This document shows, piece by piece, positions 8,901 to 14,551 of a stretch of DNA of 16,479 nt (position 1 is its first letter; every line of letters starts with the position of its first letter). Source of the DNA: Actinomycetota bacterium. GTDB lineage: Bacteria > Actinomycetota > Actinomycetes > Nanopelagicales > Nanopelagicaceae. The stretch spans positions 1 to 16,479 of the forward strand of contig WLSX01000004.1 in the NCBI GenBank assembly GCA_009705675.1. Reading direction: 5' to 3'. The position numbers and the translations under genes were made by a program. The notes beneath the pieces are model-generated. The model ran no database searches. It saw only the letters and a list, made by a program, of their open reading frames with translations, and was not told where the DNA came from.

Positions 8901-9703
8901 TTGAGTATGGATACTCAGTTGAGCGAGAAAATGCATTGGTTATCTGGGAAGCGCAATTCGGTGATTTTGTAAATGGTGCCCAAACAGTTGTTGATGAATT
9001 TATTTCTTCTGCACTTCAAAAGTGGGGCGAGAGATCATCAATAGTATTGTTATTACCTCACGGATATGAAGGACAGGGACCAGATCACTCCTCCGGTCGA
9101 ATTGAAAGATTTTTAACATTATGTGCTGAACAAAATATGACAGTTGCTCAACCCTCTACTCCAGCCTCTTACTTCCACCTACTTCGTTGGCACATGAAAA
9201 ACCCAGCTCGCCGGCCATTAATTGTCTTTGAGCCAAAATCTATGCTGCGATTAAAAGCTGCTGCAAGTGGGCTAAAAGATTTTACTGCTGGAACATTTAA
9301 ACCATTAATTACGGATGAAAAGGTAAGTAATGCAACTCGCTTAATTTTCACTTCCGGTAAGGTTTACTACGATCTGATTGCTGAGCGTGAAAAATTAAAT
9401 GAGTATTCAACTGCGATTGTAAGAATTGAACAACTTTACCCATTACCAATTGAAGAAATAATTGCTGAAGCTAAGAAGCATCCAAAAGCAACCTTGCTAT
9501 GGGTACAAGATGAACCAGCAAATCAGGGTCCATGGCCATTTATTGCACTTGCTGCATCTGAAGCATTTGTTGCGCATGAAGAATTATCTGGAAGAAGTTT
9601 GCGCAGAGTTTCAAGAAGGGCGACGGCAAGTCCTGCAACTGGAAACCATCATTTGCATGAAGAAGAAGAAAAAGCATTAATGACTGAAGCTTTTACTCGT
9701 TAA
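5948..9703 (+). CDS. kgd: Multifunctional 2-oxoglutarate dehydrogenase E1 with fused E2-type succinyltransferase domain
   Basis: TCA-cycle enzyme; thiamine-diphosphate-dependent decarboxylation of 2-oxoglutarate within the actinobacterial hybrid PDH/ODH complex. Seen: 1251 residues. An N-terminal helix block (about 11-47, EMYEKYQSDPASVDKAWWDF) is followed by a Pro/Val/Thr-rich linker (about 55-135), an E2 catalytic domain (about 137-372) with active-site DHR (His345), and the E1 region from about 375. The E1 region includes MPHRGRLNVLAN, NPSHLEAVNPV, the ThDP/Mg loop HGDAAFAGQG (678-687) and NNQVGFTT. There is no lipoyl domain, as is normal for Kgd/OdhA, so the lipoyl arm must come from another E2. 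GTG start with AGGGAGA 4 nt upstream. In relatives the enzyme is held inactive by a small FHA protein (GarA/OdhI); none is encoded here. Its 3' end overlaps sodX by 11 bp. Also called odhA or sucA. Confidence 0.97.
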   Translation: MSEAGANTPANHFGGSFGPNEWLVQEMYEKYQSDPASVDKAWWDFFADFKGTPSLNGSTNSVPNKPGVPPIPKAQQTKVVSNPPVVIPEPVAPVTLQPKIEKIETQTQTSTFKPADPIVKPIPTLVTPSAASVEPLRGVAARVVQSMEGSLSVPTATSVRVVPAKLLIDNRTVINNHLKRGRGGKVSFTHLIGYAMIKAARAMPEMNAFFTELEGKPAVGHPEHINLGIAIDLAKPDGSRQLLVPSIKGCENLDFAQFWSAYEDMVRKARGGALTVEDFAGTTLSLTNPGTIGTVHSVPRLVQGQGLILGVGALDYPAEFHGANEQTLADLAISKVVTITSTYDHRIIQGAQSGDFLRRIHEILLGEENFYDEIFEALRIPYVPIRWVVDMQFGKDDDVSKTARVQKLIDAYRTTGHLMADIEPLAYVQRSHPDLDVVTHGLSLWDLDREFATGGFGGKSSMKLRRILGVLRDSYCRTIGVEYMYIANPDERKWIQERIEVGAPRTAREEQLRILRKLNSAEAFESFLQTKFVGQKRFSLEGGESVIPLLDAMISSAADSGLDEVCIGMPHRGRLNVLANIAGKSYGQIFQEFEGNYHDNEVHGSGDVKYHLGTKGTFTAESGSKTKIYLAANPSHLEAVNPVLEGIVRAKQDKLRATAGDTSIDEQNSYPVLPILLHGDAAFAGQGVVSETLSLSLLKGYRTGGTIHIVVNNQVGFTTSPHAARSSTYSTDIAKMIQAPVFHVNGDDPEACVRVARLAFEYRQAFNKDIVIDMICYRRRGHNEGDEPSFTQPLMYKLIDAKRSTRKLYTEALIGRGDITVEEAEEVLRDYQQQLEGVFTAVHNTEPESDPNWKAPVVPAPHTVNTAISEVELRKIAATQSAIPADFTVHPKLLPQLLKRVEMLDEATVDWATGEMFAFGSLLQEGYPIRMSGQDVRRGTFSNRHAVIVDKETGKDLFPLRSLVKDPNQFHIYDSLLSEYAVMGFEYGYSVERENALVIWEAQFGDFVNGAQTVVDEFISSALQKWGERSSIVLLLPHGYEGQGPDHSSGRIERFLTLCAEQNMTVAQPSTPASYFHLLRWHMKNPARRPLIVFEPKSMLRLKAAASGLKDFTAGTFKPLITDEKVSNATRLIFTSGKVYYDLIAEREKLNEYSTAIVRIEQLYPLPIEEIIAEAKKHPKATLLWVQDEPANQGPWPFIALAASEAFVAHEELSGRSLRRVSRRATASPATGNHHLHEEEEKALMTEAFTR

Positions 9704-10016
9704 CGCCTTTTTTGTATTTCAATAGTACTTTTGCTAAAAATTGGCTACCTTCAATCCATCCCCAACTTCTTGAATCTTCACTTAAGGGATTATCTCCCTC
9801 TACCCAATACCTTTTAACTCCATGTTCAATCCGAGTTTCCTTAATTCTCTTCAATAACTTAATTCCAGGTCGATTGGGGTCTTGCACTAAATAGACTCTT
9901 CCAATTTTTAAGTTGTGCTCTTGGCCACTTAAATTGCGAGTTAGTAGCCAATCTCCCGGCCTATATGCAGGATCCATAGAGCTGCCTGAAACAACCACCG
10001 TGCTAAAACCGAACAT
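9693..10016 (-). CDS. sodX: Nickel superoxide dismutase maturation protease (S26 family)
   Basis: Peptidase that removes the N-terminal leader of the nickel superoxide dismutase. Seen: 107 residues. The serine box is SGSSMDP (10-16), with Ser13 as predicted nucleophile. The lysine box is LLKRIKE, with Lys56 as general base. The conserved end box is GDNPLSEDSRSWG (about 74-86). Unlike ordinary signal peptidases I, there is no strong N-terminal membrane anchor, only a short apolar start, consistent with cytosolic processing. A GGGAG about 10 nt before the ATG serves as Shine-Dalgarno. It is divergent from its presumed substrate gene sodN across a 50-bp gap, which makes the specific name secure. 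Its 3' end overlaps kgd tail to tail. Confidence 0.92.
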   Translation of the reverse strand: MFGFSTVVVSGSSMDPAYRPGDWLLTRNLSGQEHNLKIGRVYLVQDPNRPGIKLLKRIKETRIEHGVKRYWVEGDNPLSEDSRSWGWIEGSQFLAKVLLKYKKGVNE

Positions 10017-10033
10017 GAAGAGTATTCTCCCAC

Positions 10034-10039
10034 TATAAA
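10034..10039 (+). promoter_or_regulatory. Probable -10 element of sodN
   Basis: TATAAA, with an expected start about 20 nt before the sodN ATG, leaves room for the AAAGGAGA Shine-Dalgarno (10056-10063). The -35 position overlaps the sodX start codon and matches poorly. The 50-bp gap must carry both divergent promoters. No nickel-responsive (Nur) operator was recognised. Confidence 0.5.
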
Positions 10040-10066
10040 TTACTTTTCAATCAACAAAGGAGAGAC

Positions 10067-10474
10067 ATGATGAATGCATTAATAGCAAGAATGACACCTA
10101 AGGAAACAGTGTTCGCTCATTGCGATCTACCATGTGGTGTTTACGATCCAGCACAAGCAAAAATTGAGGCTCAATCTGTTAAGGCTTGTATGGAAAAGTA
10201 CGCAGCAAGTAGTGATGCAGATTTTAAATCTCGTGCAGTTGCAATTAAAGAAGAGCGATCAGAATTAGTTAAGCATCACCTTTGGGTTTTATGGACTGAT
10301 TACTTTAAGCCAAATCATTTTGAGGCATATCCTCAGCTACACTCTTTATTTAATGAAGCAACTAAATTAGCTGGTGCCGGTGGCAGCAAGGGTACAAATG
10401 ATGTTGCAGTTGCAGAAAAACTGATTTCTAAGATCGATGAGATTGCTGAAATTTTCTGGGCAACAAAAAAGTAA
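10067..10474 (+). CDS. sodN: Nickel-containing superoxide dismutase precursor
   Basis: Converts superoxide to oxygen and hydrogen peroxide; a homohexamer in known members. Seen: 135 residues. A 17-residue leader is followed by the nickel hook HCDLPCGVYDPAQAKIEA. After removal of the leader, His18, Cys19 and Cys23 become His1, Cys2 and Cys6, the nickel ligands, and Tyr26 becomes Tyr9. The rest is the four-helix bundle with the usual HHLWVLWTDYFKPNHF block. Two adjacent ATG codons (10067 and 10070) can start translation; GGAG lies 4 nt before the first and 7 nt before the second, so the second may be used. No export signal is seen, and processing by the adjacent SodX is expected. A strong terminator follows at once. 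Identity is certain. Confidence 0.97.
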   Translation: MMNALIARMTPKETVFAHCDLPCGVYDPAQAKIEAQSVKACMEKYAASSDADFKSRAVAIKEERSELVKHHLWVLWTDYFKPNHFEAYPQLHSLFNEATKLAGAGGSKGTNDVAVAEKLISKIDEIAEIFWATKK

Positions 10475-10483
10475 TTTAACTTT

Positions 10484-10529
10484 AATCGCTAGTGGCTTAG
10501 AAATTTAAGCTACTAGCGATTTTATTTTC
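10484..10529 (+). terminator. Rho-independent terminator of sodN, lying inside the end of the convergent gene
   Basis: AATCGCTAGT then GGCTTA (10484-10499) pairs with TAAGCT then ACTAGCGATT (10506-10521), a 16-bp stem with one G-T pair and a six-base loop. A T-rich tract (TTTATTTTC) follows. It begins 9 nt after the sodN stop. The minus-strand thioesterase gene ends within it (stop at 10497-10499); in that direction the following tract is less T-rich, so use as a bidirectional terminator is likely but less sure. Confidence 0.9.
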
Positions 10530-10955
10530 TTTGATCGAAGTGCCTTTTTCAGCAATTATCGTCTCCGCCGCTACTCGCGCCATAAATGAAACTCGCTCGA
10601 CAAATTTTCTAGTTATTAAACCATTTGCAATTAATCTTGAGGATTGATGCACTTCTACTTCAAACTTTAATATATTTTCAGCTAAGCCAAGGCATCTTGA
10701 GGTGGCGTGTATTTCAGTGCCAACTCCTACCGCGCTAATAATCTCGACTTGTGAGTTAGATGTAACAGTTGTTTCGCCAAAATCTAAAAATTCAATTATT
10801 GCTGCGCTACATGCGCTCTCAATTAATGCAAGTATTTGATTAGAGCCAATGACCGGTAAATCATTAATTCCTTGAGCAACTGATGTATCGCCAGGACGAA
10901 CTGACATTGTTGCCATTCCGATGGCCCCAATAACTTGCTCAGATTTCATAATCAC
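10497..10955 (-). CDS. Hotdog-fold thioesterase-like protein (fluoroacetyl-CoA thioesterase family), active-site His missing
   Basis: Seen: 152 residues. A GSNQILALIESACSAAI helix (37-53) is followed by the strand-rich VEIISAVGVGTEIHATSRC (70-88) and KFEVEVHQSSRLIANG (97-112), the layout of FlK-like acyl-CoA thioesterases. By hand alignment Glu46 keeps the family Glu, Ser38 stands for the usual Thr, and Ile72 takes the place of the usual His of V-x-H-x-x-x-x-P. Turnover may therefore be weak, or the protein may only bind an acyl-thioester. It has two candidate starts, GTG 10955 and ATG 10949, and no Shine-Dalgarno for either. It lies 19 nt after rsrA on the same strand, so it is probably the third gene of the sigR operon and stress-induced. 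A hairpin covers the start region. The family call is moderate; the substrate is unknown. Confidence 0.6.
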   Translation of the reverse strand: MIMKSEQVIGAIGMATMSVRPGDTSVAQGINDLPVIGSNQILALIESACSAAIIEFLDFGETTVTSNSQVEIISAVGVGTEIHATSRCLGLAENILKFEVEVHQSSRLIANGLITRKFVERVSFMARVAAETIIAEKGTSIKENKIASSLNF

Positions 10956-10969
10956 AAGATTAGTGATTA
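10949..10969 (-). repeat. Inverted repeat over the thioesterase start codon
   Basis: TAATCAC (10949-10955) and GTGATTA (10963-10969) are perfect 7-bp arms with a 7-nt loop. In the minus-strand mRNA the GTG start lies in the second arm. It could tune translation of the last gene of the sigR operon or be a small operator-like palindrome; chance occurrence is possible in AT-rich DNA. Confidence 0.4.
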
Positions 10970-10974
10970 ATTAA

Positions 10975-11376
10975 TTATTCTTGCGGGAATTGCCTACGAA
11001 TTTCGCTAGTTATTTCGATTTGTGTCGCGCCTTCAGTGGTTATCTCCGTATAAGTGGTTTGAGTATAGGTAATTTCAGTGATCCCTTGGTTTTGATCCTG
11101 CTGCATCATTTGGTTATAAAGTTCTTGAGTTTGTTGGTTTATTCGATCATTTAATTCTTCTGGAGCTGATTCATTTAAAGCATTGCATAAGAGGTTTCGT
11201 ATTAAAACTAGAGCAGTATTTTCTTGTTCCATTTGCGTACGACATGGTGAACATTGCCCAAAATGAATTTCAACCTCACTCAATTGTTGGTTATCAAGAA
11301 TTTCATGGTCAATATATAGAACAATGTTTGGCAGAACTTGCTCGCAAGGAATCAAATTGCTCTCATTGAAACTCAC
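10975..11376 (-). CDS. rsrA: Redox-sensing zinc anti-sigma factor of SigR
   Basis: Binds SigR in the cytosol and releases it when its thiols are oxidised. Seen: 133 residues with Cys11, His38, Cys42 and Cys45 in HFGQCSPC, the H-x3-C-x2-C zinc anti-sigma motif. This spacing is nearly identical to Streptomyces RsrA (Cys11, His37, Cys41, Cys44). There is an extra Cys64. The C-terminal third (about residues 98-130) is a Thr/Glu/Ile-rich extension with an alternating T-x-I/Y-T-E pattern, which makes the protein longer than the roughly 105-residue Streptomyces protein. It starts with GTG, overlaps the sigR stop by 4 bp (GTGA) and has AGGTG 7 nt upstream, so it is translationally coupled to sigR and made in proportion to it. 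Confidence 0.94.
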   Translation of the reverse strand: MSFNESNLIPCEQVLPNIVLYIDHEILDNQQLSEVEIHFGQCSPCRTQMEQENTALVLIRNLLCNALNESAPEELNDRINQQTQELYNQMMQQDQNQGITEITYTQTTYTEITTEGATQIEITSEIRRQFPQE

Positions 11377-12083
11377 TTTTGATCACCTGCTTTATCTTTT
11401 CCGTATCCCCGATCTTTTGCATAAGCAGAAAGGGATGCCCTTAATAATTTACGGCCACGATGTAATCTAGACATTACCGTCCCGGTCGGTACGCCTGTGA
11501 TCTCGGCAATTTCCTTATACGAAAACCCTTCAACATCAGATAAATAAACTGCCATTCGAAAATCTTCCGGCATTTGAGCAAGTGCGTCTTTAATATCTTT
11601 ATCTGCAATATTCTCTAAAACTTCATCCTCAGCAGATTTACCTTGATCACTTGTGTGTGAGGATGCGTCGGCAATCTGCCAATCTTCAATTTCTCCTGCG
11701 GAAATTTGTGGCCTACGTTGATCTTTCCGATAATTATTTATAAATGTAGTTGTAAGAATTCGATAAAGCCATGCTTTTAAATTTGTGCCTGGTTCAAATT
11801 GGTGAAAACTTGTAAATGCTTTTGCATAAGTATCCTGAACTAAATCTTGAGCGTCATGTGAGTTTTTTGTATATCTAAGCGCAGCGCCATAAAGTTGAGA
11901 TGTAAAAACAAGTGCATCTTTCTCAAACCTAGATTTTCGTTCCGCTAAGGTTTCTTTTTCACGGTCAATAACTGCCGGCAATAAATTCTCGTTACTCATT
12001 TGGGCTAAGGCTACCTCGAATGGAGTTTTAGGAATCTGAGTGTATTTTTTATCTTGGCCAATATCCTGGCGCAAAGCATTCAT
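11373..12083 (-). CDS. sigR: ECF sigma factor SigR (SigH family), thiol-oxidative stress
   Basis: Directs RNA polymerase to thiol-stress genes such as thioredoxin and mycothiol systems. Seen: 236 residues. Region 2 (about 57-125) contains [14 protein letters not shown] and [20 protein letters not shown]. Region 4 (about 163-220) contains [20 protein letters not shown] and a helix-turn-helix ending [15 protein letters not shown]. The match to Streptomyces SigR is very close. The first 28 residues precede Met29 (11999), which aligns roughly with the start of the usual short form; two isoforms are therefore possible. A SigR-type promoter ends 9 nt before the upstream ATG. sigR, rsrA and the thioesterase form an operon. 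The family and regulator pair are certain; the start is not. Confidence 0.95.
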   Translation of the reverse strand: MNALRQDIGQDKKYTQIPKTPFEVALAQMSNENLLPAVIDREKETLAERKSRFEKDALVFTSQLYGAALRYTKNSHDAQDLVQDTYAKAFTSFHQFEPGTNLKAWLYRILTTTFINNYRKDQRRPQISAGEIEDWQIADASSHTSDQGKSAEDEVLENIADKDIKDALAQMPEDFRMAVYLSDVEGFSYKEIAEITGVPTGTVMSRLHRGRKLLRASLSAYAKDRGYGKDKAGDQK

Positions 12084-12092
12084 ACCTGAGAG

Positions 12093-12119
12093 AACCTAGT
12101 TTCTGGCTTCGTTATTCCC
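12093..12119 (-). promoter_or_regulatory. SigR-dependent autoregulatory promoter of sigR
   Basis: The minus strand reads GGGAAT (12119-12114), exactly 18 bases, then GTT (12095-12093), a full match to the SigR consensus GGGAAY-N18/19-GTT. The predicted start lies on or within a few bases of the ATG at 12083, so this transcript would be leaderless or nearly so. It implies positive feedback on sigR-rsrA and the thioesterase. Confidence 0.88.
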
Positions 12120-12151
12120 ATAATCAACCACAATTTCTACGCTTAAATGCC

Positions 12152-12157
12152 TAATCT
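12152..12157 (+). promoter_or_regulatory. Possible -10 element of the aroA-rsgA operon
   Basis: TAATCT lies in the 84-nt gap divergent from sigR and is part of a small inverted repeat CTAAT-CTGC-ATTAG (12151-12164). The expected start is near 12164, giving a leader of about 25 nt to the preferred aroA ATG. The -35 region is poor. Confidence 0.35.
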
Positions 12158-12188
12158 GCATTAGTAGGTGGAAGGTAGACTGGTACAT

Positions 12189-13487
12189 ATGACAAATTGG
12201 AGCGCACCGTTTCGAAGCGGGATAACCTCTGCAAGTCAGCCATTAAAAGCAAAAATAAGCATCCCAGGATCAAAATCTGCAACTAACAGAGCTTTAATTT
12301 TAGCTGCAATTTCTAAAACACCATCTAGGTTGCGTAAACCTCTATCTTCTCGTGATGCGGATTTGATGGTCAAAGGGTTGCGTAGCTTGGGTTGCAAAAT
12401 TAATGAAATAAAAACTACAGAAGGTTTTGATTATGAAATTACTCCGCAAAAATTATCTGGACCCTGCCAAATAGATGTAGGTAATGCCGGAACCGTGATG
12501 CGATTTTTACCACCAATTGCCTCACTTGCAACAGGATTAGTCCACTTCGACGGTGATGCAAGGTCACATGAGCGACCACTTGAACCGGTTATTAAAGCTT
12601 TAGAACAACTTGGTATATCAATTGAACATGGAAATAAGTATCGATTACCTCTAACAATTAACGGTTCTGGTCAAATTAATGGTGGAGAGATTCAAATAGA
12701 TGCAAGTGCATCAAGTCAGTTTATTTCTGCGTTATTGCTTTTAGGTCCAGCTACTAAGAATGGGTTAACTGTAAAACATACAGGTAAATCACTTCCCTCT
12801 ATGCCCCACATTGAAATGACAATTCAAATGCTTCGTAAATTTGGTGCAATTGTTGAGGTTGATCAAAATTCTTGGACAATTAGATCTGGCGAATTACATG
12901 GTCAAGATTTAACAATCGAGCCAGATCTTTCAAATGCTGGACCATTTATGGCTGCTGCAATGGTATGTGGTGGAAGTGTTGAAATTCTAGATTGGCCAAA
13001 ATCAACTTCCCAACCAGGTGATCAATTACGAGATATTTTTGCGAAAATGGGAGCGAGAATTGAGCAAAATGGTGAAGGTTTAAAAATATTTGGAAGTGGC
13101 GAAATTAATGGGATAGATATTGATTTACATGATGTTGGTGAGTTAACACCAACTATTGCAGCGGTGGCAGCATTAGCATCTTCGCCTTCAACATTACGAG
13201 GTATTGGCCATTTGCGATTACATGAAACTGATCGACTCGCGGCTCTTGCTAATGAAATTAACAATCTTGGCGGTGATGTAACTGAGGGGCCTGGCGAACT
13301 ACTAATCAAACCCACAAATTTAGTCGCATCACAAATTTTTAAAAGTTATGAGGACCACAGAATGGCAACTGCAGGTGCAATTATTGGCCTTGCTGTTAAG
13401 GATTTGATTGTTGAGAATATAGAGACAACTAAGAAAACTTTACCTAATTTTCCAGGTATGTGGCAGGAAATGCTCAATGGCAAGTAA
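12189..13487 (+). CDS. aroA: 3-phosphoshikimate 1-carboxyvinyltransferase (EPSP synthase)
   Basis: Transfers the enolpyruvyl group of PEP to shikimate 3-phosphate, sixth step of the shikimate pathway to aromatic amino acids. Seen: 432 residues from the preferred ATG. Landmarks are GSKSATNRALILAA near the N-terminus, GNAGTVMRFLPP, ASSQFISALLL, LHETDRLAAL and YEDHRMATAGAI, which give the full active-site set. The ATG is chosen because MTNWSAPF aligns with typical actinobacterial AroA N-termini. An in-frame GTG at 12168 would add 7 residues, and GGAAGG lies 13 nt before the ATG. The residue after AGTVMR is Phe, where E. coli has Pro101. The gene overlaps rsgA by 11 bp, so the two are one operon. 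Their place beside sigR repeats a conserved actinobacterial arrangement. Confidence 0.97.
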   Translation: MTNWSAPFRSGITSASQPLKAKISIPGSKSATNRALILAAISKTPSRLRKPLSSRDADLMVKGLRSLGCKINEIKTTEGFDYEITPQKLSGPCQIDVGNAGTVMRFLPPIASLATGLVHFDGDARSHERPLEPVIKALEQLGISIEHGNKYRLPLTINGSGQINGGEIQIDASASSQFISALLLLGPATKNGLTVKHTGKSLPSMPHIEMTIQMLRKFGAIVEVDQNSWTIRSGELHGQDLTIEPDLSNAGPFMAAAMVCGGSVEILDWPKSTSQPGDQLRDIFAKMGARIEQNGEGLKIFGSGEINGIDIDLHDVGELTPTIAAVAALASSPSTLRGIGHLRLHETDRLAALANEINNLGGDVTEGPGELLIKPTNLVASQIFKSYEDHRMATAGAIIGLAVKDLIVENIETTKKTLPNFPGMWQEMLNGK

Positions 13488-14529
13488 AAAAGGCAATTGG
13501 GATGAAGATGATGTTCGAGTAAATAAATCCCGACAGTTTGGGTCTAGTAATAAAGCACGGCCACGCACTAAAGATCGACCAGACTATTCAAAAGCACAGG
13601 TTGCAACAATCACTGAGGTTGACCGTGGTCGAGTTAAGTGTTTGATTGAAAGTGAAAACAGCAAAATAATTGTCACTGCGATGAAAGCACGAGAGCTTGG
13701 AAAAAAATCAGTTGTAGTTGGAGATTTAGTTTCAATTGTTGGTGATATATCTGGTACAGATGGTTCTCTCGCCCGAGTTGTTGCAGTTCTGCCTCGTAAA
13801 AACTCTCTTACTAGAACTATTGATGATCATGAAAATGATGAACGGGTGATTGTTGCAAATGTTGATCAAATTGCAATTGTTATTTCAACAACCAATCCAG
13901 AGCCACGAGAGGGTTTTGTCGACAGAGCTTTAGTTGTTGCATTTGATCAAGGCATTATGCCGATCATTATTATGACAAAGCAAGATTTGGCTAGTGGTGA
14001 TGAGTTCTTAAAGACTTACAAGGATTTAGATATAACAATCTATAAGATTGACCGAAACTCTGACCTAACAAATCTTAAAGAAGTACTAAGCAACAAAATT
14101 ACTGTTCTTCTTGGTCACTCTGGAGTTGGTAAATCAACATTGGTGAATAATCTACTTGGCAGCACTGAAAACACTGATTTAACCTCTGGTATTCCAAATT
14201 CATACCGAGCCACCGGTGATGTTAATGAGGTTACTGGCAGAGGTCGTCATACATCATCGAGTGCAGTTTCACTTCCGTTATCGCCAACTTTTAGTGGTGA
14301 TGAGTTTGGTTGGATCATAGACACACCTGGTGTTCGATCTTTTGGTATTGCTCATATTCAGCCCTCTCGAGTTATTTCTGCCTTTGCAGAATTTAATGAG
14401 GCTATCTCGCATTGCCCTAAGAATTGCTCGCACAACGAAAATGGTTGTGCGTTAAATAACTGGCCAGGGCTAACAAACCAAAATCTCGCAAGGCTGGCAA
14501 GCCTGCGTCGAGTGTTATCAGTTGAGTAA
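13477..14529 (+). CDS. rsgA: Ribosome small-subunit-dependent GTPase
   Basis: Circularly permuted GTPase that assists late maturation of the 30S subunit. Seen: 350 residues. A basic, disordered N-terminal tail (about 1-40) precedes an OB-fold (about 41-115). The GTPase motifs then run in permuted order: G4 TKQD (167-170), G1 GHSGVGKST (213-221) and G3 DTPG (282-285). A C-terminal zinc site follows, with Cys313, Cys317, His319 and Cys324. The G1 and G4 loops are intact, so it should be active. The ATG lies inside the end of aroA (11-bp overlap), with CAGGAA about 8 nt upstream, pointing to coupled translation with aroA. The length is typical. Confidence 0.95.
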   Translation: MASKKGNWDEDDVRVNKSRQFGSSNKARPRTKDRPDYSKAQVATITEVDRGRVKCLIESENSKIIVTAMKARELGKKSVVVGDLVSIVGDISGTDGSLARVVAVLPRKNSLTRTIDDHENDERVIVANVDQIAIVISTTNPEPREGFVDRALVVAFDQGIMPIIIMTKQDLASGDEFLKTYKDLDITIYKIDRNSDLTNLKEVLSNKITVLLGHSGVGKSTLVNNLLGSTENTDLTSGIPNSYRATGDVNEVTGRGRHTSSSAVSLPLSPTFSGDEFGWIIDTPGVRSFGIAHIQPSRVISAFAEFNEAISHCPKNCSHNENGCALNNWPGLTNQNLARLASLRRVLSVE

Positions 14530-14544
14530 AAGTAAGAGTAATCT
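14515..14544 (+). promoter_or_regulatory. Candidate promoter for a leaderless copA transcript
   Basis: TTATCA (14515-14520), 18 bases, then TAATCT (14539-14544), 7 bases, then the ATG at 14552. The predicted start is the first base of the gene, and no good Shine-Dalgarno is present. The -35 is inside the rsgA 3' end. No CsoR- or CueR-type copper operator was recognised. Confidence 0.5.
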
Positions 14545-14551
14545 GCCTATC

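Noticed and set aside
6268..9680. Short frames inside kgd on both strands
   Set aside because: All lie within a complete, well-conserved enzyme gene and have no domain or ribosome site support.
13022..13315. Minus-strand frame inside aroA
   Set aside because: Shadow of aroA; no protein family resemblance.
13533..13600. Basic N-terminal tail of RsgA considered as a separate small gene or fusion
   Set aside because: Basic, poorly conserved N-terminal tails are usual in RsgA, and the frame is continuous with the OB-fold.
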